Below, piece after piece: positions 53,352-63,500 of a DNA stretch of 64,000 nucleotides (its first letter is position 1; each line of letters starts with the position of its first letter). Source of the stretch: Woeseiaceae bacterium (GTDB lineage Bacteria > Pseudomonadota > Gammaproteobacteria > Steroidobacterales > Woeseiaceae); contig JAJFKT010000030.1 in the NCBI GenBank assembly GCA_021773075.1, forward strand, positions 176,430 to 240,429, read 5' to 3'. Under the pieces are notes generated by a model. It saw only the letters and a list, made by a program, of their open reading frames with translations, ran no database searches and was not told the origin of the DNA. The translations under genes were made by a program, and so were the position numbers.

Positions 53352-53867
53352 CTACGGATTCACTGTTGGCTCTACGTGTAGCACATTCGATATTTCGATT
53401 ACAAATTGGCGAGCTCCAGGGGCGATTTCTCTCGTTCCCATGCTACCTTTTTGGGCACTTATAGGTGGTCGAAATAATCCATTCATAACGTCGCTGTAGC
53501 CATCAATTATTGTAGGATTGGGATTCTGTCCGGAAAAAACAATTTCGCATGTATGTGCCCCACACCCGACCGACGCGATGTTAGTAAACTCGAATCCTTC
53601 CAGCTGCGACAAATGATCATAAATCAAACTCTCTACTGCATCCGGCCACCTAGGAGGTTCAACAGCGTCTTCAGCATTTTTTAAAGCAGGGATTTCAACA
53701 GGAAAGCGCGAGGGCGCAGTGGAACCATCAGAAGCGGACCCCGTTGGTGGTGCCTCGGTTTCGATGGGCGAATCTTCAAAGGTCTGACCGGCGTCCTTGT
53801 CCGCTAGCAGAAGCCCGGCCACAAGAGCAGCAGCAATCGCCAGCGCAACGATCAGTTTCGTGTTCAT
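53352..53867 (-). CDS. Membrane-anchored hypothetical protein with CX4C domain, shorter paralogue
   Basis: A 171-residue protein: membrane anchor (KLIVALAIAAALVAGLLLAD), Pro/Ser-rich linker (residues 25-75), then WPDAVESLIYDHLSQLEGFEF and SVGCGAHTCEIVFSG (Cys102, Cys107), and a C-terminal strand region. The two cysteines have the same spacing as Cys163/Cys168 of the neighbouring protein, in the same secondary-structure setting. The start region overlaps copy B of the bracketing repeat, whose ATTATA (53910-53915) reads as a TATAAT-type -10 on this strand. Confidence 0.6.
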   Translation of the reverse strand: MNTKLIVALAIAAALVAGLLLADKDAGQTFEDSPIETEAPPTGSASDGSTAPSRFPVEIPALKNAEDAVEPPRWPDAVESLIYDHLSQLEGFEFTNIASVGCGAHTCEIVFSGQNPNPTIIDGYSDVMNGLFRPPISAQKGSMGTREIAPGARQFVIEISNVLHVEPTVNP

Positions 53868-53886
53868 TTTCCTGCCATCGTGAGCA

Positions 53887-53911
53887 GCTGCAATGGGTCA
53901 GCTACAGAAAT
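53887..53911 (+). repeat. Short repeat copy B bracketing a three-gene patch
   Basis: Shares the core CTGCAATGGGTCA and the downstream GAAAT with copy A (51923-51947). It lies just upstream of the 53867 start on the minus strand, so the copies delimit about 1.96 kb containing three genes. Confidence 0.7.
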
Positions 53912-53925
53912 TATAACCCAAGAAT

Positions 53926-53952
53926 AACGACTAGCTATGCGAAGCAGTCGTT
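53926..53952 (-). terminator. Hairpin downstream of the HNH nuclease gene
   Basis: AACGACT (53926-53932) and AGTCGTT (53946-53952) form a perfect 7-bp stem with a 13-base loop. On the minus strand it is followed by ATTCTTGGGTTATAATTTC, a T-rich tail, so it may end transcription of the HNH gene. Confidence 0.5.
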
Positions 53953-53998
53953 GACTCAGCATGCTGGCGAAACTGTGGCGTTGGCCAACGCATCGGAG

Positions 53999-55228
53999 CT
54001 AATGAAAATAATGTGGCGGCGGCGGCTCGTTAACAAGTTTTTCCACTGCGCTCAACAATCCGCCACGTGGCGGATGCTCGTAGCGCCCGCCGATGTCGTC
54101 ATCAACCATGTCCCGGGAGTGGTAACCGTAGTCCGGTACGGCTATACCGTCAGGACGCAGGAAGCTCCAGCGGCCCTGGAAATCCTTCTCGATACGAAAG
54201 CCGCCTTCGTGCACCAGTGTATGGTGCTTCGAACACAACAGCATGAGCTGCTCGACCGCCGTCTTGCCACCATTGGCCCAGTGCTCAACGTGGTGAATAT
54301 CGACAAAGCGTTTGTTGCAGCACCCCGGGAAGCGGCAGGTGTTCTTGTCCCGGGCACGAACCGCACGTTCGATGCCTTTGGGTACCACGCGAGATTTTCG
54401 CCCGATGCTTAAGGGTTCACCGTCTTTGGTTTCCGTCATTACCACCGCGTGGCCATCGCAACACAGTCGCTTGACCGTCTCGATCGGCACCGACGAGCGG
54501 CCAACCTCGCCCGCCAATGCCGACTGGTCGACATGGATATTAACCAGGTAGTTATCCGAGCTGCTGCTAGTTTCCCCGGCACAGTCCTGCAGGTACTCTT
54601 TGAGCATCGTGACGAAGGCATCGGCCTGCCGCTTCGACCACGACGTGTCCACGAGATCGGGAATCTCGCGGCACTCATCATCGCGAGCCTTGTCGAGGGC
54701 CTTTTCCATCAGCTCGCCGGCTTCGAGTGGCAGCTCAACCGTCACGGAGAACATGCCACGATCGGCATCCCGACGAAGCCGCAGGGAGCGATGGGCGAAG
54801 GCCCGTTCGGCAATGCCGGTCGATAGCGGTGTTCCCATGCGTAGCTCGCGGCAATAGTCGGCCGTATGACTTGCGGTGTTCCTGAGCGCAAAGGCCACGA
54901 GGTCGGTTTCGTTGTTCACCGTCGCCACGCGCGTTAGCGAACGAACTTTGGAGTACGACAGCTCGCCGGTTGCGAAAGACTCACTGATCAACCGCAGCGG
55001 CTTCAAGGCTTGTGCGACACGCACTTTCTCACGCGCCGTGGCCATCGACAGGTCGCAGCGCCAGGCAAGCCATTTCGCGGTGCAATCGAGACCCCACTTG
55101 AGGCAAGCCCCACGTTCATCGAACTCGCGGATCATCAACAGCAGCTCATAGGTGGCGGCATTGATGTGTGTGCAGAGGTTCAAAATGCGTTTATCGAGCG
55201 CGTCGATGGGGGTCAGTTCAGCGGACAT
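53999..55228 (-). CDS. DUF222 / HNH endonuclease-domain protein
   Basis: About 409 residues from ATG 55228; an upstream start at 55294 would add 22 residues without support. The N-terminal two-thirds form a helical DUF222 (13E12-like) domain (LSMATAREKVRVAQALKPLRL, GELSYSKVRSLTRVA). The C-terminal HNH motif reads CRFPGCCNKRFVDIHHVEHWANGG...NLMLLCSKHHTLVHEGG-like, with zinc cysteine and catalytic HH intact. Such proteins are often multi-copy, possibly mobile nucleases. It lies between the small-gene patch and the housekeeping recR-dnaX block, with its own T-rich-flanked hairpin at the end. Confidence 0.88.
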   Translation of the reverse strand: MSAELTPIDALDKRILNLCTHINAATYELLLMIREFDERGACLKWGLDCTAKWLAWRCDLSMATAREKVRVAQALKPLRLISESFATGELSYSKVRSLTRVATVNNETDLVAFALRNTASHTADYCRELRMGTPLSTGIAERAFAHRSLRLRRDADRGMFSVTVELPLEAGELMEKALDKARDDECREIPDLVDTSWSKRQADAFVTMLKEYLQDCAGETSSSSDNYLVNIHVDQSALAGEVGRSSVPIETVKRLCCDGHAVVMTETKDGEPLSIGRKSRVVPKGIERAVRARDKNTCRFPGCCNKRFVDIHHVEHWANGGKTAVEQLMLLCSKHHTLVHEGGFRIEKDFQGRWSFLRPDGIAVPDYGYHSRDMVDDDIGGRYEHPPRGGLLSAVEKLVNEPPPPHYFH

Positions 55229-55431
55229 ATCAGGTCTCTCAGGGCGAGTGTTGGAGTCCTTCTGATTATACCGTAATAGCGCCTGTTTTCCCATGTAAAA
55301 CAGTTAGTTAAGTGCGCTTCTCGTACGTCAAAACCGAGCAAAATGACCTGTTTTGAACGGCTGAGATTGGAGCTCCGTTTGCGCCGGGAGCAGCCGAAAA
55401 TTCAGGTGCGTGGAGATCGAAGGTTGACCAT

Positions 55432-55788
55432 CTAGCCAGGCGGCCAAGCCAACGCCCTGCCACCCAACAAGTGCAGATGAATATGAAACACCGTCTGACC
55501 AGCGGCCTCGTTGCAATTCATCACCGCACGGTAACCATCATCTTCAAGACCTTCCGCGGCCGCAATTTCACGCGCAGCCGAGAATAGACTACCTACTATC
55601 GCCTGGTCTGCGACATCGATGTCATTGATTGTCGCAATATGTTTACGCGGAATAACTAGAGCGTGCGTCGGCGCCTGCGGGTTTATGTCACGAAATGCGA
55701 TGGCTGAATCTGACTCGTAAATAATATCTGCCGGAATCTCTCCCGCCAGAATCTTACAAAACAGACACTCCGGATTGTGATCAGACAT
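55432..55788 (-). CDS. HIT-family nucleotide hydrolase (HinT-like)
   Basis: About 118 residues from ATG 55788 (MSDHNPECLFCKILAGEIP); the longer reading to 55887 is the wrong start because it overlaps recR. Zinc-ligand-like CLFCKI at the N-terminus and the histidine triad VFHIHLHLLGG give a HinT-type purine phosphoramidase. It follows recR by 7 bases, so it is likely part of the recR transcript. Confidence 0.93.
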   Translation of the reverse strand: MSDHNPECLFCKILAGEIPADIIYESDSAIAFRDINPQAPTHALVIPRKHIATINDIDVADQAIVGSLFSAAREIAAAEGLEDDGYRAVMNCNEAAGQTVFHIHLHLLGGRALAWPPG

Positions 55789-55795
55789 GTTCGCC

Positions 55796-56395
55796 CTAGT
55801 CCAAGGCTCTGCGGCCATAAAATGCGTGTGACAAGGTCCCGCCATCAACATACTCAAGCTCACCACCCAACGGAACACCGTGTGCAATCCGACTCGCTGT
55901 TACGGAATTGCGCGTTGCGACATCGGCCAGATAATGCGCCGTCGCATCGCCCTCAACGGTCGGGTTTGTCGCGATGATGAGTTCTTTGATTTCACCGTCA
56001 GCCAACCACTCTTCGAGCCGGGCCAGACCGAGTTCCTCAGGACCTACGCCATCGAGTGGCGACAAATGCCCCATCAACACGAAATACAATCCTCGAAATC
56101 CGGTCGCGTCCTCGATCGCCATGACGTCAGCAGGCGACTCGACTACGCAAAGCTGGGAGCCATCTCGACCGCTCGCTGAACAGATCGAACACAACTCGCC
56201 TTCGGTAAACATTCTGCAGCGTGTGCAATGCCCTATGCCATCCATCGCGTCAGACAGCGCGGCAGACAAGCCACTCGCGCCATCGCGATCTCTTTCAAGC
56301 AAATGGAACGCAATTCGCTGCGCAGACTTCTGCCCGACGCCTGGCATGCATCGAAGTCCTTCGATTAATCGAATCAGTAATGGAGAATAAGACAT
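55796..56395 (-). CDS. recR: Recombination mediator RecR
   Basis: A 199-residue protein: N-terminal helix-hairpin-helix ([23 protein letters not shown]), zinc finger ([16 protein letters not shown]), Toprim domain ([38 protein letters not shown]) and the C-terminal [19 protein letters not shown] [14 protein letters not shown]. Works with RecF/RecO to load RecA at gaps. Starts 3 bases after ybaB. Confidence 0.97.
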   Translation of the reverse strand: MSYSPLLIRLIEGLRCMPGVGQKSAQRIAFHLLERDRDGASGLSAALSDAMDGIGHCTRCRMFTEGELCSICSASGRDGSQLCVVESPADVMAIEDATGFRGLYFVLMGHLSPLDGVGPEELGLARLEEWLADGEIKELIIATNPTVEGDATAHYLADVATRNSVTASRIAHGVPLGGELEYVDGGTLSHAFYGRRALD

Positions 56396-56398
56396 TGC

Positions 56399-56722
56399 CT
56401 AGAACGGAAGCTTCATGCCTGGCGGTAGATTCAATCCGGAAGCCATACCTGAGAATTTCTCCTGAACCGTTTTCTCAACCTTGCGAATTGAGTCATTGAA
56501 TGCCGCGACGATCAAGTCTTCCAGCATCTCTTTGTCATCACCGACAAGAGAATCATCAATCTCGACGGACTTTACCTGGTGTTTACACGTCATTGTTATG
56601 CGCACCATGCCCGCGCCGGATTCGCCGGTGACTGTTATCGCTGCCATTTCTTCCTGCGCCTTCTGCATATTGGCCTGCATTTCCTGCGCCTGCTTCATCA
56701 GTTGGCCAATGCCACCTTTCAT
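56399..56722 (-). CDS. Nucleoid-associated protein YbaB/EbfC
   Basis: A 107-residue DNA-binding protein of the YbaB/EbfC family: [25 protein letters not shown] at the N-terminus, then [32 protein letters not shown]. Overlaps dnaX by 4 bases (ATGA) and precedes recR, the standard dnaX-ybaB-recR order. Confidence 0.95.
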   Translation of the reverse strand: MKGGIGQLMKQAQEMQANMQKAQEEMAAITVTGESGAGMVRITMTCKHQVKSVEIDDSLVGDDKEMLEDLIVAAFNDSIRKVEKTVQEKFSGMASGLNLPPGMKLPF

Positions 56723-58341
56723 CCCTTATCTCCTGAGATAATTTCTATTGTGTCCGTCTTCAATTCCGCACCAAACATGTTTTTCAAGGTTTGGACATTG
56801 GGATCGGCTTCGAGTGTCTGTCGTGCTTCCTCAAGGCGCTCATCGACCTTGCGTGATTCTTGTTGAAGCGGTGTTTCTTCTTCGGCGGCTCCGACGGTAA
56901 TGTCGACGAGCAATTTCTCGCCGAAACGTTTGCTCAAGCTTGCAGCGATTTCATCTTTGCGTTGTTTGGTTAGCATCGATTCGGAGCGCGGATCGAGCCC
57001 CAAAAAGACGGTGTTTTCCTGGCGCTTCAAATACGCACAATTGCTCGCCAGCAAGCGTACCGCACCAGCCAAACCGAGGCTTGTCACGAGTTGACTCCAG
57101 TCCGGATCCGTCCATGAATGCGCTGTGCTCTTCGCTGCCGTTGTTTGATTTGCGACAGGCTGCGCTTGCGCAGGCTTCGGCCGTGTTGCCTTTCGCAAAG
57201 GCGCCGGTTTGCCGACAACGAGTCCGCCGCCGCCTGCAGATTCGGTAGTCTCGGCCGCCGCTGGTTTGAACGCCAACATTCGTAACAGCGTCATTTCTGC
57301 ACCGCTACGTGGATCAGGTGCCAGTTGCAGGTCACGTCGTCCGATGATTGCGGTCTGATAGTAAAGCTGCACATCGGCGATCTGCATAGCTTCGGCAAGC
57401 TCTGCAATCTCCGCCTCAGAAATCTCGTCTTCGCTATCACATGTGCCAACGACCTGATAAACAGCGACACGTTGAAGGTCTCTCGCAAGGTCGTCCAACA
57501 GGCTTGAGTAATTTGGAAATTGCTCATCAATTTCACGTACGGCATCGATCATGCCTTTCCCATCACCCTCGGCAAGCAACTTCAGGAGCCGCACCACATG
57601 GTCACGGTCGATTGTGCCAAGCATCGTCGCCGTAGACGCTTCTTCGATTTTGCCGCCACAGTAGGCAATCGCCTGGTCCAGCAGACTCAACGCATCGCGC
57701 ATACTGCCGTCCGCTGCCCGGGCAAGTAACGCAAGTGCCGCAGCGTCGAACTCGATCTTTTCCTCGCCGCAAATATGGCTTAGCCGGTCCAGAATTAAGC
57801 GCGGCGTCATGCGTTTTAGATTGAATTGCAGACAACGAGACAAGACGGTCGCCGGCAGTTTCTGTGGATCCGTGGTTGCCAGCAAGAATTTGACGTGCTC
57901 CGGCGGTTCCTCGAGCGTCTTTAGCAACGCGTTAAATGAGCTTTTCGAGAGCATGTGAACCTCGTCAATGAGGTAGACCTTATAGCGGCCTCGAGCAGCC
58001 GCATACTGCACGTTATCGAGCAGGTCACGAGTGTCGTCAACTTTAGTTTTGGAAGCCGCATCGACCTCAATTAGATCAACGAATCGGCCCTCATCGATTT
58101 CCCGGCAGGCACTGCACGTGCCGCAAGGCGCAGCACTCACACCAGTCTCACAATTCAGGGCCTTGGCAAGAATTCGGGCGATGGTCGTCTTGCCAACGCC
58201 GCGCGTTCCGGTGAACAGGTAGGCGTGATGCAATCGCCCTGTCTCGAGGGCATTCATCAGTGCCTGAAGCACGTGCTCCTGACCGACAGTGTCAGAAAAG
58301 TTTTTGGGCCGCCATTTGCGGGCCAGGACCAAATAGCTCAT
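56719..58341 (-). CDS. dnaX: DNA polymerase III subunit gamma/tau
   Basis: A 540-residue clamp loader subunit. Walker [10 protein letters not shown], zinc module [16 protein letters not shown], Walker B-like [37 protein letters not shown], and sensor [19 protein letters not shown]. The region from about residue 360 is the tau C-terminus, shorter than in E. coli. It loads the beta clamp and links core polymerases to the helicase. It lies downstream of the SRP RNA on the same strand. Confidence 0.96.
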   Translation of the reverse strand: MSYLVLARKWRPKNFSDTVGQEHVLQALMNALETGRLHHAYLFTGTRGVGKTTIARILAKALNCETGVSAAPCGTCSACREIDEGRFVDLIEVDAASKTKVDDTRDLLDNVQYAAARGRYKVYLIDEVHMLSKSSFNALLKTLEEPPEHVKFLLATTDPQKLPATVLSRCLQFNLKRMTPRLILDRLSHICGEEKIEFDAAALALLARAADGSMRDALSLLDQAIAYCGGKIEEASTATMLGTIDRDHVVRLLKLLAEGDGKGMIDAVREIDEQFPNYSSLLDDLARDLQRVAVYQVVGTCDSEDEISEAEIAELAEAMQIADVQLYYQTAIIGRRDLQLAPDPRSGAEMTLLRMLAFKPAAAETTESAGGGGLVVGKPAPLRKATRPKPAQAQPVANQTTAAKSTAHSWTDPDWSQLVTSLGLAGAVRLLASNCAYLKRQENTVFLGLDPRSESMLTKQRKDEIAASLSKRFGEKLLVDITVGAAEEETPLQQESRKVDERLEEARQTLEADPNVQTLKNMFGAELKTDTIEIISGDKG

Positions 58342-58390
58342 GAAAAACGGCTCATTCGGGAAGGCTCATAGATCGGTCAGTGTAACGTAA

Positions 58391-58498
<108 letters not shown>

Positions 58499-58545
58499 GG
58501 CGGCGATTATCGCCGCATTGCGCCGCCGATACAATGGGATTTGAC

Positions 58546-59478
58546 TCAGCCCCAGAGATGACTGTCTTTTTCGATCACCTGCGATGACGGACCCACAATC
58601 AGAGGATCGGGACCGTGAATGATGTGTTCGTTCTTGTCGGGATAATCAAGAGCCGCAAGAAAATGCTGCATACAGTTCAGGCGCGCACGCTTTTTATCGT
58701 CCGACTTAACGATAGTCCATGGCGCATCCGCCGTATCGGTGTAAAAGAACATCGCTTCTTTTGCCTCGGTGTACTCTTTCCACTTGCCTCGTGACTGTTG
58801 GTCGATCGGACTCAGTTTCCATTGTTTCAGCGGATCCTGCGATCGCGCAGCAAAGCGGCGCTCCTGTTCGGCCTCGGTAACAGAGAACCAGTACTTAAAC
58901 AGGCGGATTCCGGTTCGCGTCAACATTCGCTCGAGATCGGGTACCTGCCGCATGAATTCGAGGTACTCCAGTGAATCGCAAAAACCCATGACACGCTCGA
59001 CGCCGGCACGGTTGTACCAGGAGCGATCAAAAAACACCATTTCCCCTTCCGACGGCAGGTGCTTTACATATCGTTGAAAATACCACTGACCCCGCTCATG
59101 GTCAGTCGGTTTTTCCAATGCCACAATTCTGGACGCGCGCGGATTCAGATGTTCCATGAATCGCTTGATCGTGCCACCTTTTCCTGCGGCATCACGTCCT
59201 TCGCAAATCACAATAATGCGCTGGCCGGTCATCTTGACCCAGTTCTGCACCTTCAGGAGCTCGACCTGAAGCTCCTCTTTATGCTTATTGTACGCGCCCT
59301 TTTTGATCTTCGTTTTGTAGGGATATTTGCCATTACGGAACAAGTCTCTGATCTGATCCGGGCTATGCCTCATATCACCGAAGATTGCCGATGCCGACCT
59401 CTCATCGACAGGCAGATCGTCGTCATCATTACCAGCGATGTTCACAATAGAATCCTGGTTCGCTTTGCCGTCCGTCAT
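58546..59478 (-). CDS. ppk2: Polyphosphate kinase 2
   Basis: A 310-residue PPK2 family protein of the single-domain class: Walker A-like ICEGRDAAGKGGTIKRF, then ALEKPTDHERGQWYFQRYVKHLP, Walker B FFDRSWYNRAGVERVMGF and the lid LFKYWFSVTEAEQERRF. It makes nucleoside triphosphates or diphosphates from polyphosphate. ATG 59478 lies downstream of a 121-base gap from the aldolase gene, with no clear promoter seen. Confidence 0.93.
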   Translation of the reverse strand: MTDGKANQDSIVNIAGNDDDDLPVDERSASAIFGDMRHSPDQIRDLFRNGKYPYKTKIKKGAYNKHKEELQVELLKVQNWVKMTGQRIIVICEGRDAAGKGGTIKRFMEHLNPRASRIVALEKPTDHERGQWYFQRYVKHLPSEGEMVFFDRSWYNRAGVERVMGFCDSLEYLEFMRQVPDLERMLTRTGIRLFKYWFSVTEAEQERRFAARSQDPLKQWKLSPIDQQSRGKWKEYTEAKEAMFFYTDTADAPWTIVKSDDKKRARLNCMQHFLAALDYPDKNEHIIHGPDPLIVGPSSQVIEKDSHLWG

Positions 59479-59599
59479 AATGCTGACCGTATCCTTTACA
59501 AAAAACTCTTCCCTGATGATCGTCTCAACCAGGACGAACCGAAATACGAACTATTGCTTATTCTAGCTTCGATATATGCGAATAGGCGGATAGCCTTAG

Positions 59600-60490
59600 C
59601 TAGGTAGCCGATGCCGCCGCGATACTGGCGATTGACGCGTCGAGAGTACTGTCAAACTCATCTTGCGATTGCTGCGCGTTCAGACCCTCGGACAGCGCTC
59701 GCGAAAAGCTGGCGACCATGCCATTTTGTCGCGACAGCCGATTGTTGGCTTCCTCGCGGGAATAACCGCCGGATAGGGCCACCACTCGGGCGACGTTTGG
59801 ATGTGCAATACAATCTGCATACAGTCCGTTTGTCTCGGGCAAAGTAAGTTTCAGCATGACAATTTCGTCGTCATTCAGGCTATTGAGGTGCGTCATGATG
59901 GCAGCCTTCAGAAAATCTTCCGCTGCCGCTTTGTCCGCGCAATGAATATCAACTTCGGGCTCGATGATCGGCACCAGACCCGCAGCCACAATGCGGCGCC
60001 CTATTTCGAACTGTTGATTAACAACAGCATTGACGCCTGCTTCATTAGCTTCCTTGATGACAGATCGCATCTTGGTACCGAAAATTCCGGCGGCGCTTGC
60101 TTTTGACAGCAGCGCGTCCAGATCAGGCATCGGGTTCATGACCTGAACACCGTCACCGATATCCGCCAGCCCCTTGTCCACTTTAAGAAAAGGTACGACG
60201 TTCTTCACATTCCACAAATATGAAGCCGTAGATTGGCCATCAACCTCGCGGTCCATTGTGTTCTCAAACAGGATTGCGCCAAGAATCCGATCGCCAGCAA
60301 ATGCAGGACTGGTCATGATTCGAGTCCGCATTGCGTGTACGACAGTGTACATTTCCTCGTCGTTCGACCACGCATCCGGCGTAATGCCATAAAGCCCCAA
60401 AGCCTTGGGTGTACTACCACCGCTTTGATCCAGTGCTGCAATAAATCCGGGTGCTGATTTGATCTTTTTTAATTGGTCTGCGTTGCTCAC
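59600..60490 (-). CDS. fda: Class I fructose-bisphosphate aldolase
   Basis: A 296-residue enzyme of the type found in Staphylococcus and many gammaproteobacteria (LKKIKSAPGFIAALDQSGGSTPKALGLYG at the N-terminus, RIMTSPAFAGDRILGAILFENTMDR). The Schiff-base lysine is probably that in IVMLKLTLPE, and the phosphate-binding VVALSGGYSREEAN follows. It cleaves fructose 1,6-bisphosphate without metal. It is a single gene; the C-terminal Ala/Ser tail is typical. Confidence 0.93.
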   Translation of the reverse strand: MSNADQLKKIKSAPGFIAALDQSGGSTPKALGLYGITPDAWSNDEEMYTVVHAMRTRIMTSPAFAGDRILGAILFENTMDREVDGQSTASYLWNVKNVVPFLKVDKGLADIGDGVQVMNPMPDLDALLSKASAAGIFGTKMRSVIKEANEAGVNAVVNQQFEIGRRIVAAGLVPIIEPEVDIHCADKAAAEDFLKAAIMTHLNSLNDDEIVMLKLTLPETNGLYADCIAHPNVARVVALSGGYSREEANNRLSRQNGMVASFSRALSEGLNAQQSQDEFDSTLDASIASIAAASAT

Positions 60491-60588
60491 GATGGCCTCT
60501 GCGATGTCTTTAAGGAATGGGTTGGAGGCGCGATTCTACAGCATTCATCGAGGATTGGGGATGGTAGAATTCCCCCAGCGCGGGATTC

Positions 60589-63500
60589 TTATCTTGCTCG
60601 GAGAATACTTGAGCTTTCCGAGAAGCGGCGGATCTCATTGCGGCGCGCGCCTATCGTCAGCAACAACAATACCAATAGGCTCACGGCACCACCACCGCCG
60701 CCGCCATTGCCGCCACTACTACCGCCGCCGGTCGCTACAGCGGCTATGACAGTAATCGTTCGCGTGATTGGGGTTGCGTCATTGCCGGCACGGTCAACAA
60801 CATTGTAGGTGATAACATAGGTACCCTCCTGCATTGTGTTGACCGTACCTGTCGCAACAACGGAGCGGCTGATGTCACCATCTATGTTGTCTTGAGCTGT
60901 CGCTCCAGCGTCTGAATACGTGTTTCCCGACTGAACGCTTACTGTTGTTTGGCCGAGCAGCGTAAGTACTGGCGGCACAGCATCCCCGAATCCTAAATTT
61001 CCAAATCCGTCATTAAGGAAAATTCCCAATCCCGATAGGTCGGCACCGCCCATTGCGAGATCGACACCACCTGCATCGCCTACGTCAGTCATGCCGAGTT
61101 CTGTAAGAACTCCTACGGTCGAGTCAACATCCACGATTTGTTCACGATGCAGATTAAATCCGCTACCTGTCGCCGTCCAAATCTGGTGTACGCTGTTCGA
61201 ATTGATGAATACGAGATCGCTTAAACCATCTCTGTTCACGTCTGCAGCGTGTATATCGTTGGTCGATGACATACCCAATTCCGCTAACGGGCCACCAAAC
61301 CTGCCAGTTCCATCATTGATAAGCACTGGATTAGCTGGCAGATCTCCAACTCCGGACGAAACCCTGCCAAACGCGAGATCAGGCCGCAGATCTCCGCCAA
61401 ATTCACCAACGGCAACCGCCGCCGCATCGCCAATGGCCAAACTGTCACCTTGAATAAATCCAGCACCCGCGTTCTTTATCCAGACTTGGCTGTCGCTACC
61501 GGTATTGGCAAAAACGATGTCGTCCAGTGCATCACTATTTAATCTTGCTACGGCGACCGAATGGCTATATGCGTTGCCAAGCGTCGCGTGCAGCGCAAAG
61601 CCCCCTATCCCGTCACCCAAATAGACCGGATTCCCCTGCGTCGTTGCGATCACGATGTCGAGATTTCCATCGTTATCAAAATCCCCAATAGCGATGTCCT
61701 CGGCGTCCGAAAATCCCAGTGTCGTCATTACTGTGAAGTTTCCGACACCGTCATTGCTGTAAACGATGTCTGCCGCCCCACGACCGTTTGCGACAACCAG
61801 ATCCAGCGTGCCATTTTTGTCAAAGTCGGCAACAGCGATGCCTTCGTTAGCAGAATTATCCGGCAGAGAAATCGCCGTCGCCACAAAATCGCGAAAGCCG
61901 CCACTCAGGTAAGTTTGTACGGGCTGCCCGGCTGCTGTTCCAACAACCAGATCGACCACGCCATCGCCATCTATGTCTCCTGCCGCTATCGAACGAACCT
62001 CCGCATTGCCAAGCACCTGAACCGCGCCGAGACTGAAGGATTCTGCTACGCCGACGGAAATCTGTCTGGAGTTATCAGCAATAATCGGATCGATTGGGAC
62101 TGCGTCCGTGCTCAAGGCTGAAGCGAAGATAACGACATCACTCGGAGTACTTGTCGTCGTAATGAACTCAACCGTCATAGATTGCCCAACGGAAAGGTCT
62201 CCCATAAAACAGCCGAAATCGCTAACCTGGCCAACCGCGGCTTGAATCGTGCAACTGCTTGTAGACGATATGCTCAACCCTGAGCCGACGAAACTGCCTG
62301 TAAGTTCAATGTTTGTAGCCGCCCGGGGACCGTCAGTATTGCTTGCCGTCAGCGTCCACAGCAATTCGTCATTGAGCATCGCAGGATCCGGCGCGACACT
62401 GATATCAAGCAATACATTGGCACGATCGAGCGCCGTTATATTTAGCTCAAATTCAGTCTGTGCCGGAATCGATCCCGGTTGACCATCTGAAGCCGTTACA
62501 ACAATGATATAGGGGTCGTTGTCGCGCGCATCTTCGACTCGCGGCGTCCCGGAAAAAACACCTGTAGCGGGATCAAAACCCAGGTTGCCGCTCGCGGGCA
62601 AACCAACCGCCGTGTAGGCAAGCAAGTCATTGTCCGCATCTGAAAAGTTGCGCGAAACATCCAGGTTGAATTCAGTGCCTTCAATTGCGACCTGACTGTC
62701 AATAAGTGTATCGACGACAGGTTCATCATTTTCGGCGCCGACACTGATCGCCAATGAAAATGGATCGCTGGTCGCGTTAATTTCACCACTGCCATCGGTC
62801 ACAGTCGCGAGTACTGTCAAAACCCCGTTGAAGTTGGGATCCGGCGTAATCGTGTTGTCGACCCGCGTGTAATTCACACCATCTTGCAACAACAGTACAA
62901 AGTCATCCGGAAAAATATTGTCCGGATCGAACAATGTCAGATCCGTAACAAGAACTGTCAGAGACGCATCCTCGAGCGTACTCAAGGTCACCTGTCCCGT
63001 AATTTCGGGCTTATCATTGAGTGCGGTTACCTCGACGACGGCGTTAAAGATCGCGCTTTCGCTGTCGCCGTCGTTTACCGAAACTGGCACATTAAGATCG
63101 CCGTTAAAATCCAAACGCGGTGTAATGGTGTTGCCCACTCGGGTGTAATTAACACCGTCGTGAACCGCCAGAGTGAAATCAGTCGGATAGATATTGTCGA
63201 GGTCTAAGACAGTCAACATGTCAAGCGTCATAAGCAGCCCAGCATCCTCCGGCGTGGAAACTGTTTGCTGGCCGGTAATCATGGGGACTACATTGCCAAT
63301 GACGACCGCTGTGCTTGAAACAGGAACACCTGGCGAAGCACCACTAACGGCTACCGGCGTTACTTCAAATTGCAATGATGCATCTTTGTCAGTTTCTACC
63401 ACCTTATAGGTCGAAGCTGTGGCCCCGGTGATAGGAGAACCGTCACGCAGCCAGCGGAAGGTCGAGACACCTTCCAAATCGCCATCAATGTCACTATAGG

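Noticed and set aside
53926..53952. attC-like site of an integron cassette
   Set aside because: The GTTRRRY core and its complementary RYYYAAC are not present; the 7-bp stem fits a terminator better, and no integrase is nearby.
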